Shown: positions 16,877 through 26,053 of the stretch, piece by piece
How the letters are laid out: every line of letters starts with the position of its first letter
How positions within the stretch are numbered: position 1 is the stretch's first letter
Source of the DNA: Aureococcus anophagefferens
Taxonomy: Eukaryota > Sar > Pelagophyceae > Pelagomonadales > Pelagomonadaceae
Length of the DNA: 64,000 nt
Assembly: GCF_000186865.1 (NCBI RefSeq)
Contig: NW_008705575.1
Span: 491,619-555,618 of the forward strand
Direction of reading: 5' to 3'
Notes under the pieces: generated by a model
Seen by the model: only the letters and a program-made list of their open reading frames with translations
The model's database searches: none
Told to the model about the DNA's origin: nothing
Made by a program: the position numbers and the translations under genes

Positions 16877-18236
16877 GACGATCCAGGTGGGCCAGTGCGG
16901 CAACCAGCTCGGCGCGAAGCTGCTGGACCGCCTGGCGCGCGACTTCGCCGACGAGGCCGAGGCCGACTACTTCTTCCGCGCCCCCGCGGACGCGAAGCAC
17001 CCCCACCGCGTCGCGCGGAGCGTGCTCGTCGACACGGAGCCGCGGGCCCTCGGCGCGGCGCGCGGCGGCGCGCGCAAGGGCCGGCGCTGGGCCTACGGCG
17101 GGCGCAGCCGCGTCTGCTGCGACGCGGGGCTCCGGGGGTGCGCGAACAACTGGGCGCGCGGCTTCTCCGCGCCCGAGGAGGAGGTCGCGCGCGCGGGCGA
17201 CGCGCTGCGCCGCGAGGCCGAGCGCTGCGACGCGCTCGACGCGCTCTTCTTCGTCGGCTCCGGCGGCGGCGGCACGGGCAGCGGGTTGGGGTGCGCCTTA
17301 GCAACTCACGCGGCCGACGCGTACCCGCGGACGCGCGCCTTGCACGGCGTCGTGCTCCCGGACCGCGAGGGCGACGTCGCCGTCGGCTCCTGCAACTCCC
17401 TGCTGACTTTGGCGCACCTCGGCGCGGACGGCGCGTGCCGCGGCGGCGGCTGCGTCCTGCTCTCGAACGACGTCGCGCGGACGGTCGCCGAGGAGGCGCT
17501 CCGGGCCGAGCGGCCGACGCTCGACACGCTCAACGGCGTCTTCGCCCACCAGCTCTGCGGGGCGCTCCTGCCCGGCCGACGGCCCGGCGCGCCCCTGAAG
17601 CGGTCGACGCTCGCGAGCTCGCTGCGGCACCTGTGCTTCCACCCGTCGTACCGGTTCCTGACAACGGCGGCCGCGCCGCTCTACGCGACGGCCGAGAGCC
17701 GGGCCTTCGACGCGAACACGTGGCCGGGCGTCGTCCGCGAGCTCCGGCGGCGCGCGCGGCCGCCCGCGCCGCCGCCGCCGCCGGCGCCCCGGGCCGCGTG
17801 GGCCGACGACGACTCGACGCCGCGCGAGCGGGCGAAGCGGCGCGCCGCGCCGCCGCCGGAGGTCCGCGTGGCGACCCTGGCCCACGTGCTCTCGCTCCGC
17901 GGCGGCGACGCGGCCGGCGGCGACGCGGCCGACGCCGCGGACCGCGCCTTCGGCGACGCCGCGCACGTCTTCGCGCCCTGGGGCCCCGCGGCGCCGTCGA
18001 AGGTCGTCGTCTCCGCGCCGCGGTCCGCGTCGCTGCCGCGGTCCGCGACGCTCCTCTCGAACTCGACGGCGTGCGTGCCCCACCTCGCGCACCTCGAGCG
18101 CCGCGTATCCGCGATGCTCGACGCCCGCGCGTACGTCCACCACTACGAGCGGTACGGCGTCGGCCTCGCCGACCTCGAGGCGTCCCTCGACCGCGTCCGC
18201 GGCCACCTCGCCGACTACCGCGCGCTCGACGAGTAA
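16860..18236 (+). CDS. Divergent tubulin, probably delta-tubulin
   Basis: 458 residues, normal tubulin length. The N-terminal beta-strand and nucleotide loop VTIQVGQCGNQLG starts at residue 6. The tubulin signature GGGGTGSG is at about 137-144, and NNWARGF lies about 35 residues earlier. It is clearly not alpha, beta or gamma: the M-loop and C-terminal regions are very diverged, and an Ala/Pro-rich insertion lies around residues 300-330. The NNWA segment and a TWPGVVRELRR segment after the nucleotide domain best fit delta-tubulin, which supports triplet microtubules in centrioles/basal bodies. Epsilon is less likely. If the organism is non-flagellate, its retention is notable. The start is fixed by homology at 16860; the duplicated upstream ATG at 16818 is out of use. 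Confidence 0.75.
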   Translation: MPASCVTIQVGQCGNQLGAKLLDRLARDFADEAEADYFFRAPADAKHPHRVARSVLVDTEPRALGAARGGARKGRRWAYGGRSRVCCDAGLRGCANNWARGFSAPEEEVARAGDALRREAERCDALDALFFVGSGGGGTGSGLGCALATHAADAYPRTRALHGVVLPDREGDVAVGSCNSLLTLAHLGADGACRGGGCVLLSNDVARTVAEEALRAERPTLDTLNGVFAHQLCGALLPGRRPGAPLKRSTLASSLRHLCFHPSYRFLTTAAAPLYATAESRAFDANTWPGVVRELRRRARPPAPPPPPAPRAAWADDDSTPRERAKRRAAPPPEVRVATLAHVLSLRGGDAAGGDAADAADRAFGDAAHVFAPWGPAAPSKVVVSAPRSASLPRSATLLSNSTACVPHLAHLERRVSAMLDARAYVHHYERYGVGLADLEASLDRVRGHLADYRALDE

Positions 18237-18335
18237 GGAGCTTACAGTGGGTGGAATTTGCTGTGCACAGGGGAGCGCGAACGCGGAGACTCACTGTGAC
18301 GTAGCCCTAGACCAAACGATTTGCATGCCCCTACT

Positions 18336-19055
18336 TTAAGCGAAGTAGCATTCGGCGATCTCGCGCACGTAGCCGTTGGCCATGTACTCGGCGATCTCGC
18401 GCTTGTAGCGGGCGGCGCGGCGCTCGTAGCGGTCCGGGGCACACGCGGCGCGGCGCTCCCACTTGCGGCGCTCCTCCGGCGGCGCCTTCGGGAACATGGC
18501 CGTGAGGATCTCCTTGATCTCGGCCACGGGCTCGCCCGGGTGCTTCTTGTGGAGCTCGCGGAAGTGCTCGCCCATGAAGTACTGCAGCGCGCTCTTCGGC
18601 GGTGCGCGCTCAATCGCGTAGGTCCATTCCTCTTCGCGGCCGCGGACCAATGTCACACCCATCTCCCGCGCGACGGCCCGCATCGTGTGGGCTATAGTGT
18701 ATCTCGGCGGCCCCGGCCCCTCGGAAATTGTGAAATCCCAACGCAGGAGGCCGCTCGCGTGGAAGTCCGCAAGGTACTTGCGGCACGCAATCTTTGGGTC
18801 CATCCACTCGCGCTTGCGCTTGCGCTTGTGACGGGAAGGCGACCGGCCGAAGATGGGCCGCAGGTCGCAGGTCGGCGCGGGCGCGCCGAAGATGGGTGCA
18901 CCGTCGATGTCCTGCGCCGCCACGGCATCGCGGAGCCACGCGGACTCGTGCTGCGCCCAGGGCGGGACGAGGTCACGCTTGTGGTGCGGCAGGAGCGGCC
19001 GGCGATGGAGCGACTCGTCGTCGTCGTCGTAGTCGCTCATGGGGTACGAGTCCAT
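18336..19055 (-). CDS. HMG-box protein
   Basis: 239 residues. The C-terminal ~80 residues form an HMG box: PKSALQYFMGEHFRELHKKHPGEP...EIKEILTAMFPKAPPEERRKWERRA...DRYERRAARYKREI. It begins with the Pro-Lys-Ser-Ala-aromatic start of helix 1 and ends in the long helix with paired basic residues. The N-terminal half is acidic then basic (DYDDDDE; RHKRKRKREW) and includes a second small globular stretch (ACRKYLADFHASGLLRWDFTISEG). A nuclear DNA-bending or chromatin role is expected from the family. The start ATG 19055 is 106 bp from the divergent oxygenase-GST gene. Confidence 0.85.
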   Translation of the reverse strand: MDSYPMSDYDDDDESLHRRPLLPHHKRDLVPPWAQHESAWLRDAVAAQDIDGAPIFGAPAPTCDLRPIFGRSPSRHKRKRKREWMDPKIACRKYLADFHASGLLRWDFTISEGPGPPRYTIAHTMRAVAREMGVTLVRGREEEWTYAIERAPPKSALQYFMGEHFRELHKKHPGEPVAEIKEILTAMFPKAPPEERRKWERRAACAPDRYERRAARYKREIAEYMANGYVREIAECYFA

Positions 19056-19161
19056 AATATTATTAGGTCTGCACCCGACGACGGCTCGGGCGGCGTCTCG
19101 CGAATCTCACGGATGGTTCTTCGCGCTCGAGCCCGCCACAGCCAACAAGCCAAGAATCACG

Positions 19162-20907
19162 ATGCGGGGCGTTCTCGGGCTGCGGCTGCCCGCGCGGGCC
19201 GCCGGAACGATGCGTGCCACACTCGAGCGTCTGCGCGCGACGACTGCCCTGCGGCGCTTCGCGCGCAGCGCCACGATCACCGTGGACCTCAACTACCAGG
19301 AGCCCCACGCGACGCTGGCGACGGGCCGCTACATCAACCAGGAGGACAAGGGCGACGTCGTCGACACCTTCGAGGCGCGGTCCTGCGCCATGCGCGACGG
19401 CCGCGCGCTCGAGGAGCCCGCGACGCTCGAGTCCATGGGCTTCGCGCTCGAGGTCCACCCGACGGCCGTCGGGGACTTCCGCGACGACGGCGAGGTCGTG
19501 GCCGCGTACTACGATGAGATGCGCGACCTCGTGAAGCGCGCGTCGGGCGCGTCGCGCGTCTTCGTCTTCGACCACACGATCCGCGAGTCCGGCAACACGA
19601 ATCTGAACGCGGCCGCGGGCGGCGCCGCGGCGCCCGTGCCGCGCGTGCACTGCGACTACACGCACGACGGCGCGCCGCGGCGCCTGCTCCAGCTCGGCGA
19701 CGCGGGCATCTTCAGCCACCTCAAGGGCCGCGACCTCAGTGCCGACGAGGTCGCGGCGCTCGCGGCCGGCCGCTTCGCGTTCATCAACGTCTGGCGGTCC
19801 ATCGACGCCGACCGCCCCGTGGCCCGGAACCCGCTCGCGGTCTGCGACGAGAACTCCATCGACGACGACGACAAGTTCCTCTACGAGCTGCGCTTCCCGG
19901 ACCGCACGGGCGAGAACTACAGCCTGAAGCACAGCGACGCGCACGCCTGGTACTACTACCCCGACATGACCGCGGACGAGTGCCTCGTCTTCAAGGTCTT
20001 CGACAAGAAGCCCGACGGCCCGCGCTTCGTCTTCCACACGGCCTTCGACGACCCCCGGACGACGGATGCGAGCCCGCCGCGGAAGTCCATCGAGATCCGG
20101 ACCATCGCGTTCTACGACGACAAGCCCACGTTCTTCGACATGAGGCACAGCAACAACGCCGCGCGCGTGCGCCTCTGGCTCCGCCTCGTCGACCCCGACA
20201 TCGCCAACAACGTCGCGTCGACGTGGGTCACCTACGACGACCTCCAGTCCGAGGACTACGCGAAGGTCAACCCGCTGAAAAAGTGCCCCGCGCTTGTCCG
20301 CGGAGACGGCGGCACGGTCTTCGAGTCCGACGTGATCCTCAAGTACCTCGAGGACAAGTACGGACGCAACGACGCGATGACGCCCGCCACGCCCGAGGAC
20401 CGCCAGCTCATGAACCTCATGATCCGCTGCCACGATTTATACATAGCGTCGCCGAACTGCACGGCCGAGGGCTTCTCCCACTCCCAGGGCGCCATGTACC
20501 TGTCGGCGGCGTGGCACGGCGCGCGGCGGTCCGTCGACGTCGCGAGCCGCGAGGCGAAGATCGCGGAGATCTGGAAGCAGCTCGCCTGGCTCGAGGCCAA
20601 CGCCGCGGGGCCGTTCCTCGTCGGCGCCGACCCGTCGCTCGCGGACCTCACGTGGTTCCCGACGTGCGTCTTCATGGAGTTCATGCTGCCGCGCGTCTTC
20701 GCCTGGGCCGACCCCTTCGACGGCGCCGGGCCGACGCCCTTCCCGAAGCTCGCGGCGTGGTACGCGCGGTGCCGCGCGGTCGGCGCGTTCGAGGAGACGC
20801 GGGCCGAGATCTGGGACTACTGGGTCGACATGGAGCACAAGGGCCAGTTCGAGCCCATCAAGGCGGAGCTCGCGGCGAACCCGGACCGCAAGTGGACCTA
20901 CCCCTAG
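19162..20907 (+). CDS. CmcJ/NvfI-like oxygenase fused to a glutathione S-transferase domain
   Basis: 581 residues, single exon. Residues about 30-325 resemble the CmcJ/NvfI/gibberellin-desaturase-like family. There is a putative metal-binding HxD motif in VHCDYTHDG (about 162), then FINVWRSI, PLAVCDENSI, WYYYPDMTADECLVFKVFD, a distal His in FVFHTAFDDP, and PRKSIEIRTIAFY. The remainder is GST-like: a thioredoxin-fold half (VTYDDLQSEDYAKVNPLKKCPAL...VFESDVILKYLEDKYG) with the cis-Pro and ESxxI motif, and an all-helical half ending with GPFLVGADPSLADLTWFP, the GST C-terminal signature. The family hydroxylates or desaturates small molecules. The fusion suggests coupling of oxidation with glutathione chemistry (inference). 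A basic N-terminus (RLRATTALRRFARSA) could target mitochondria. It converges on SAE1, 26 bp away. Confidence 0.85.
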   Translation: MRGVLGLRLPARAAGTMRATLERLRATTALRRFARSATITVDLNYQEPHATLATGRYINQEDKGDVVDTFEARSCAMRDGRALEEPATLESMGFALEVHPTAVGDFRDDGEVVAAYYDEMRDLVKRASGASRVFVFDHTIRESGNTNLNAAAGGAAAPVPRVHCDYTHDGAPRRLLQLGDAGIFSHLKGRDLSADEVAALAAGRFAFINVWRSIDADRPVARNPLAVCDENSIDDDDKFLYELRFPDRTGENYSLKHSDAHAWYYYPDMTADECLVFKVFDKKPDGPRFVFHTAFDDPRTTDASPPRKSIEIRTIAFYDDKPTFFDMRHSNNAARVRLWLRLVDPDIANNVASTWVTYDDLQSEDYAKVNPLKKCPALVRGDGGTVFESDVILKYLEDKYGRNDAMTPATPEDRQLMNLMIRCHDLYIASPNCTAEGFSHSQGAMYLSAAWHGARRSVDVASREAKIAEIWKQLAWLEANAAGPFLVGADPSLADLTWFPTCVFMEFMLPRVFAWADPFDGAGPTPFPKLAAWYARCRAVGAFEETRAEIWDYWVDMEHKGQFEPIKAELAANPDRKWTYP

Positions 20908-20933
20908 GCGTCGTCGGGTTACGCCCCCCCCCC

Positions 20934-22037
20934 CTAGAGCTCGATGGCGTCCTCCGCGGACGGCGGCGCGGCCGGCTTGGGCTTCTCGGCCGCGAAGGGC
21001 GACGCGCGGAGCGCCGTGCCGGCGCCCGTCGCCGCGTCGAAGACGAAGAGGTTGTTCGTCGGCGCGCCCTTGCCCGAGACGGCCTTGACGACCTCCTGGC
21101 CGAGGATGCCGCCGACGACGGCCGCGACGGGCGCGATGGGCGCCGCCGCCGCGACGAACGCGCGCGCGAGGTCGCCCTCGCTCGCCGCGCCCGCGAGGCC
21201 CCGGTCCGCGAGGGCCCGGGCGGCGAAGGCCGCGAACGCGGACCCGTCGCCCGTCTTCCGCTTCTTCGCGTCGCCCTCGACCGACTTGGACGCCCAAAAG
21301 AGCGCGTCGAGGCGGTCGAAGAGGAACTGGAGCGGCGGCTGCTTGCCCCGGGGGGGCGTCACGTCGGCCCAGGCCACGGACCGCATGTCGTCGTAGGAGC
21401 AGTAGCGCGCCGTCGTCGGCTCCGAGACCTTGAGCTTCTCGCCGCTGCCCGTCTCGACGACGTACGCGTGTTCGGGCCCGAGGTCGAGGAACGCGACGGC
21501 GCCGTCGCCGCCGCAGCGCACGGCGAGGAAGACGGCGCCGGCGTCGCGGCACGCGGCGTCGACGCGCGCCGCGCAGTCGTCCATGCCGCCGCCGGACCGC
21601 GCCTCGACGACGACGACGCCGTGGCCCGCGACGAGCGCCGCGGCCCCGGCGGCCGTCGCCGCGGCGGCGAGGCCCCGGCCGTCGTGGCCCACGGCGGCGA
21701 AGGGGTTGAGCTCCGCGGCGGCGGCGGCCGACGCCTCGGCGACGTTCCGGCCCGCGTCGCCCGCGCCGAGGAAGAAGTTGCAGGCGAGCGCCGCGGGCGC
21801 GACGACGCCGTCGTCGGCGATGGTCGCCGAGAAGCCCGCGAGCACGAGGTTCTTGCAGAGCTCCACGTTGACCGAGGCGAAGCCGAGGAAGAGCACCTTC
21901 GTGCCGCCGATCTTCTTCTGCGCGTCCTTGCCCCAGAGGCGGATCTGCCGGTCGTAGATCGCGTTCCGCTCCGCGGCCGCGGCCTCGTCCTTGTCCGCGA
22001 AGTTCGTCATCTGCGCGACCTTCTCGAGGTCGGCCAT
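20934..22037 (-). CDS. SAE1: SUMO-activating enzyme subunit 1 (AOS1/SAE1)
   Basis: 367 residues from ATG 22037. An E1-type Rossmann fold begins with RNAIYDRQIRLWGKDAQKKIGGTKVLFLGF, the classic start of the AOS1/ULA1 half of heterodimeric E1s. KNLVLAGFSATIADD and a conserved FFLG-type segment follow. The C-terminal part has PIAPVAAVVGGILGQEVVKAVSGKG...NNLFVFD, the conserved helix-strand of the adenylation pseudo-subunit. The catalytic Cys belongs to the partner (UBA2), not here, as expected. A Lys-rich segment (DAKKRKTGDG) could be a nuclear signal. The length matches SAE1 (about 340) better than NAE1 (about 530). Confidence 0.85.
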   Translation of the reverse strand: MADLEKVAQMTNFADKDEAAAAERNAIYDRQIRLWGKDAQKKIGGTKVLFLGFASVNVELCKNLVLAGFSATIADDGVVAPAALACNFFLGAGDAGRNVAEASAAAAAELNPFAAVGHDGRGLAAAATAAGAAALVAGHGVVVVEARSGGGMDDCAARVDAACRDAGAVFLAVRCGGDGAVAFLDLGPEHAYVVETGSGEKLKVSEPTTARYCSYDDMRSVAWADVTPPRGKQPPLQFLFDRLDALFWASKSVEGDAKKRKTGDGSAFAAFAARALADRGLAGAASEGDLARAFVAAAAPIAPVAAVVGGILGQEVVKAVSGKGAPTNNLFVFDAATGAGTALRASPFAAEKPKPAAPPSAEDAIEL

Positions 22038-22339
22038 GCTGCAGGCGCTTGGCGGTGGCGAGGCGCTTGGTGTGGTCAAGGCGCGCGCGAGAGCTGCTCG
22101 AATCAGCTCGAACGAGCGAAGTAACGAGCGTGACGTAGCGTGGTCGACGCCATGCCGTCGATGGCCGGCGCGCAACGGCGACTCGGATGGACGCGTCCGA
22201 CACGATACACGACGGCGATGGACGCGTCCGGGCGTCCGAGAATAGTCGATGGAAGATGGCCGACGGCTAGAGCCGATGGCGAGCCGTGCTGAAGAAACAA
22301 ACTTAGCACAGCCTAACAGGACCCCGTCTCGCGCGGATT
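22038..22339. other. Intergenic, 302 bp
   Basis: Lies between two minus-strand genes (SAE1 start and MYND-protein stop). It contains a short imperfect direct repeat of GATGGACGCGTCCG near 22187 and 22217, and a GCGTGACGTAGCG motif near 22127. No ORF with coding-like composition. Confidence 0.5.
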
Positions 22340-25300
22340 TTACCGGGCGACCTGGACGCAGGCGGCCTTGTGCTTGGGCCAGTGGCCCCTCTGGCACTCG
22401 GCCGAGCAGTAGGAGACGTTCTTGCAGCGCGCGCAGCGCGACAGCTTCGCGCCGGCCTTGGGCCGGCCGCCGCAGGCGGCGCACCGGGGCCCCTCGCGCG
22501 AGCCGAGGGGCGGCGCGGCGGCGCCGAAGGCGCCGTCCGCGTCGATCGCGACGTCGCAGCGGCCGGCCAGCGACTTGACGTTGGACCGCGCGACGGCGTC
22601 GAGGCGCGCCTGGGCGTCCGCGGGGCTCCAGTTGTCCTCGCGGTTCGGCCCGGGCGCCGCGCAGGCGAGGGAGCCGTTCGCCGAGAGCGCCACGAAGGCG
22701 AAGGTGTTCTCCCAGAAGCCGCCCGGCCCGGCCGTCGAGAACTCGACGCGCGCGGGCCCCTTGGCGATGATCCGCGACACGCGGCAGTACGTGGGCAGGC
22801 CCATGTTCTCCGGCGGGCAGAAGCGCGCGCCGCCGACGACGGCGGGCGTCGCGCGCGCGGCCTCGGCCGGCGGCGGGTCCGCGACGACGGAGAGCTCGTA
22901 GAGGAACCGCTCGCCGAGGTCGTACCAGTACTTGAGCCGCGCCTCCCCGCCGCGGCCCGGCAGCACGTCGCTCAGCAGGACCCGCGTCGCGTCGACGACG
23001 ACGCAGTCCGCGAAGAATGCGTCCGGGCACTCGGCCTCGAGGAAGAGCGCGTCCGCCGTCGCGACGTCGGGCGCGCCGTACGCAACTCGGGGGCGACCGA
23101 CGAGGCTCGAGCCCTTGAGCCGCCGTGGCGCCCAGGGCTCGAAGAGGTAGGCGTGGCTCGCCCGCTCGAGGCCGAGCGCCGGACCCAGGATCTTGTCGTG
23201 CAGCACGCTGAGCGGCGCGTTCGCCGGCACGCCGGCGACGCGGCGCCAGACCCTCGGTTCGACGCCGACGAGCCTCACGTCGACGACGACGGCGCCCCGG
23301 GGCACGCCGGCGCCCTCGCGGTCCGCCTCGTGCTTCGCGAGGACCTGGGCGGCCGCGCGCGCGCGGCCCGGCGCGCCGTTGACGCCGCTCCCGCAGAACG
23401 TCTCGGCCTCGCCGTGGAGCCCGTCCTCCGCGTAGACGTACGTCGCCGCCGGCGCGCACGTCTCGTCGGCGACGACGGACAGGTTCACGTTCCCCCCGGC
23501 GAAGGGGATCGTGCCCGCCTCCAGCGCCCGCTGGAGATCGTCGTTGGACCAGGACTTGGCGACGCGGCGCCCGGACCAGAGCTCGCGGACGTCGACGCCC
23601 GCGGCGTCGAAGTCGTCGACGGCGAGGCGCGACGCGCCCACGAGCGGCGCGACGTGTTTGGGCGTCGCGGCGCCCCGGGGCTCCGCGTCCGCGGCGCGGC
23701 AGATCTGCGCCACCTGACTGAGGAGCCGCGCCGCGTGCTCCCCCGTCGTCGCGTTCCGCTCCCGGTGGCTTCGGAGCAGGTGCCGGGCGAAGCCCTCGAC
23801 GGACGCGTCGCCGCAGTCCGTCGGGCGCCGCGACCCGAGGAGCGGCCTCCGCGTGCTCGGGTCCCAGACCGGCTCGAGCCAGGGCGCGGGCGCGTCGAGC
23901 GCGAGCGCGTGATCGTCGCCGCCCGAGGCCAGGTTCCGGTCGCTCCTCCGCTCCCGCGGGTCCGAGGAGACGCGGAACGCGGCCTCTAGCGGGCCGACCT
24001 CGAGCAGCGCGGCGAGGACGGCCCGCTCGAAGCAGTCGCCCGCGTCCTGGGGGCCGCAGCCGCCGAGATCCCCGCCCCGCGCGATCTCGTCGCGCTCGAA
24101 GGGCGTCGCGCGCCGCAGGTGGTGCACGAAGTCCGCGACGCCGAGCGCGAGCGCGGCGCGGGGCGCGTCGAGGAGGGCGAACATCGACGGCACGAAGTTC
24201 GGCGTGTCGAGCGCCGCCGCCAGCGCCGCCCAGTGCGACATGTCGTGGACCGCGCGCCCGAGGAACGCGAGCGTCGTCGCGTCGGCCGCCGGGTCGCCCG
24301 CGAGGCGCGCGAGGGCGTCGGCGAAGCCGCCCGCCCGGAGCGCGGCCCCGGCCGCGGCCCGCGCGCCGTCGCCGAGGAACGTCGCCGCCGCGACGAGGTC
24401 GGAGACGCGGCACGCGGCGTCGCGGCGCACGCACGCGACGACGTCCGGGCCGCGCGCGACGGCGCCCGCGGCGCTCCAGGCGCCCCGCGAGACGATGTCC
24501 GCCTGGTGCCGGCCGTGGAGCGTCTCGAGCTGCGCCTCCCACGTCCCCGCGTCGATTCCGAGCAACCCGAGCGCCGCGCGGAGCGCGTCCGCGATCGCCG
24601 CGGCGCCGTCCCACGCGTCGCCGAGCGCGTCGACGGCGAGCGGCGGCAGCTCCGCGCCCTCGACCTGCGGCCCGCCCAGCACGCGGTTGTCGTAGGCGCT
24701 GTGCTCGGGGTAGTGCGAGAGGAGCGGGACGACGGCGTTGAGCGCCTCGTGGCGCACGAGGATCAGGCCGCTCGACGCGAGGCGGAGGAGGTCCGGGATC
24801 GCGAGGCGCAGCTTGTAGCGCATGGGCGCGCAGCGGCGCCGGCAGAGCGACGGCTGCGCGAGGTCGGCCGCCTCCGCGAGTCGCCGAGCGGGCCCGAGGC
24901 ACGCCGCCGCCTTGGCGACCTCGGCGGGGCCGCGCTCCCAGGAGCGCCGCGCGACGGTCCGCGCGATGTGGCAGCAGTAGTACAGGTAGAAGTCCGAGTT
25001 CACGACGCCGAGCGTCCCCGCGCGGCGCGCCGGCGCCTCCTCGGGCATCTTCAGCGTCGCGAGGAGCAGCCGCTCGAAGCCCGCGGCGGCGAGGCTCGAG
25101 ACCCAGGTCGGCGAATCGTCGCGCGCGAGGAGCCGCGCGACCATCTCGAGGACGCACTCGTGGAAATCGCCGTCCGGCCTCTTCGCCATGCGCCCGAAGA
25201 GCTTGGTGAGCCCGAGGACGTCCTGCCCGTCGAGGCACGCGCGGAACTCGTCCACGAGCGCCGAGTGGCCGCTGGACGCGCCGCCCGTGGCCGCCGTCAG

Positions 25301-25636
25301 CTCCCGGTCGATGTCGCGCAGCGCCGCGGCGTCGTTCGACTGGCTCGCGCGCGTCATCCGCTGCAAGAGCGCCGCCATGTCCGGCCGGCGCAGAAGCGCG
25401 GGCCCGAGCCCGGGGATCTCGCCGAGCCGGGGCCCGAGCGCGTTCAGCTCGCGCGCCGAGAAGTTCGGCAGGCCCTCCTTGGCCACGTCGACGTTCTTGA
25501 GCCGCTCCATGGCCTCCGCGACGACGGCATCCTCGTCGTCCGCCGCGGCGCTCGCCGCGCTGAACTCCTTCGACCGCGCGTCGAACGCCGCGTCACGCGC
25601 CTTCTTCTCCGCCTTGCCGCGGTTCTTCTTGCCCAT
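22340..25636 (-). CDS. MYND zinc-finger protein with an internal pRiA4b-type domain
   Basis: 1098 residues, single exon. The C-terminus is a MYND finger: CAACGGRPKAGAKLSRCARCKNVSYCSAECQRGHWPKHKAAC has the C-x2-C...C-x2-C...C-x3-C...H-x3-C arrangement. Residues about 750-950 resemble the plasmid pRiA4b ORF-3-like domain: VDVRLVGVEPRVWRRVAGVPANAPLSVLHDKI, then HAYLFEPW, then VLLSDVLPG and LKYWYDLGERFLYELSVV. The N-terminus is a basic KKNRGKAEKKARD helix. The central 500 residues are helical with His/Cys clusters and show no domain I can name. MYND fingers bind proline-rich partners, so a scaffolding or regulatory role is likely (inference). A large inverted-repeat element begins 34 bp upstream of its start. 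Confidence 0.82.
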   Translation of the reverse strand: MGKKNRGKAEKKARDAAFDARSKEFSAASAAADDEDAVVAEAMERLKNVDVAKEGLPNFSARELNALGPRLGEIPGLGPALLRRPDMAALLQRMTRASQSNDAAALRDIDRELTAATGGASSGHSALVDEFRACLDGQDVLGLTKLFGRMAKRPDGDFHECVLEMVARLLARDDSPTWVSSLAAAGFERLLLATLKMPEEAPARRAGTLGVVNSDFYLYYCCHIARTVARRSWERGPAEVAKAAACLGPARRLAEAADLAQPSLCRRRCAPMRYKLRLAIPDLLRLASSGLILVRHEALNAVVPLLSHYPEHSAYDNRVLGGPQVEGAELPPLAVDALGDAWDGAAAIADALRAALGLLGIDAGTWEAQLETLHGRHQADIVSRGAWSAAGAVARGPDVVACVRRDAACRVSDLVAAATFLGDGARAAAGAALRAGGFADALARLAGDPAADATTLAFLGRAVHDMSHWAALAAALDTPNFVPSMFALLDAPRAALALGVADFVHHLRRATPFERDEIARGGDLGGCGPQDAGDCFERAVLAALLEVGPLEAAFRVSSDPRERRSDRNLASGGDDHALALDAPAPWLEPVWDPSTRRPLLGSRRPTDCGDASVEGFARHLLRSHRERNATTGEHAARLLSQVAQICRAADAEPRGAATPKHVAPLVGASRLAVDDFDAAGVDVRELWSGRRVAKSWSNDDLQRALEAGTIPFAGGNVNLSVVADETCAPAATYVYAEDGLHGEAETFCGSGVNGAPGRARAAAQVLAKHEADREGAGVPRGAVVVDVRLVGVEPRVWRRVAGVPANAPLSVLHDKILGPALGLERASHAYLFEPWAPRRLKGSSLVGRPRVAYGAPDVATADALFLEAECPDAFFADCVVVDATRVLLSDVLPGRGGEARLKYWYDLGERFLYELSVVADPPPAEAARATPAVVGGARFCPPENMGLPTYCRVSRIIAKGPARVEFSTAGPGGFWENTFAFVALSANGSLACAAPGPNREDNWSPADAQARLDAVARSNVKSLAGRCDVAIDADGAFGAAAPPLGSREGPRCAACGGRPKAGAKLSRCARCKNVSYCSAECQRGHWPKHKAACVQVAR

Positions 25637-25670
25637 TTTCCTTTCACACTTGTGTTTTCAGGAGCGAGAG

Positions 25671-26053
25671 CTAAAGCAGATCGGGGTTAATTTTGACCCC
25701 TCGAGCTATGGGAGCTATTGGCACTTTTTTTTTTACTTTTTTTTTTCGATGCTCCTACGCGCCCCGGCGGACCCCCGGGGCACCAGGGGGTGGGGAAGGG
25801 CGCTGCGACGCGGCGGGTTGTCGAGGAACTCGCTTTAGCGCGCGTGCGACGGCCGCGTGTCGCGCCCGCGCGGGACCGCGCGGCGCATTACGACGGTCGG
25901 CGCGCGTTCGCCCCCCCCCCGCGCTCGCGCACGCCCCGGGCGGGTCCCCGGGGACCCCCTGGACCCTCCGCGGCTCGCGGCGCAAAAAAAAAAAAGTGAA
26001 AAAAAAAAGTGACCATAGCTCGGGGGGTCAAAATTAACCCCGGGTTGCTTTAC
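25671..26053. mobile_element. Long terminal-inverted-repeat element (MITE-like), ~380 bp
   Basis: The left arm starts TAAAGCA then CGGGGTTAATTTTGACCCC, CGAGCTATGG and long T runs. The right arm is its reverse complement, with A runs, CCATAGCTCGG, GGGGTCAAAATTAACCCCG and TGCTTTA. Similarity spans about 70 bp per arm; between the arms lies a GC-rich core without a credible ORF. The AT-rich arms contrast sharply with the surroundings. I see no transposase, so a non-autonomous foldback/MITE is most likely; a strong hairpin-forming regulatory or replication structure is the alternative. No obvious target duplication. Confidence 0.75.

Noticed and set aside
19162..22037. Biosynthetic cluster around the oxygenase-GST gene
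   Set aside because: The neighbours (HMG box, SUMO E1, MYND protein) are unrelated housekeeping or regulatory genes.
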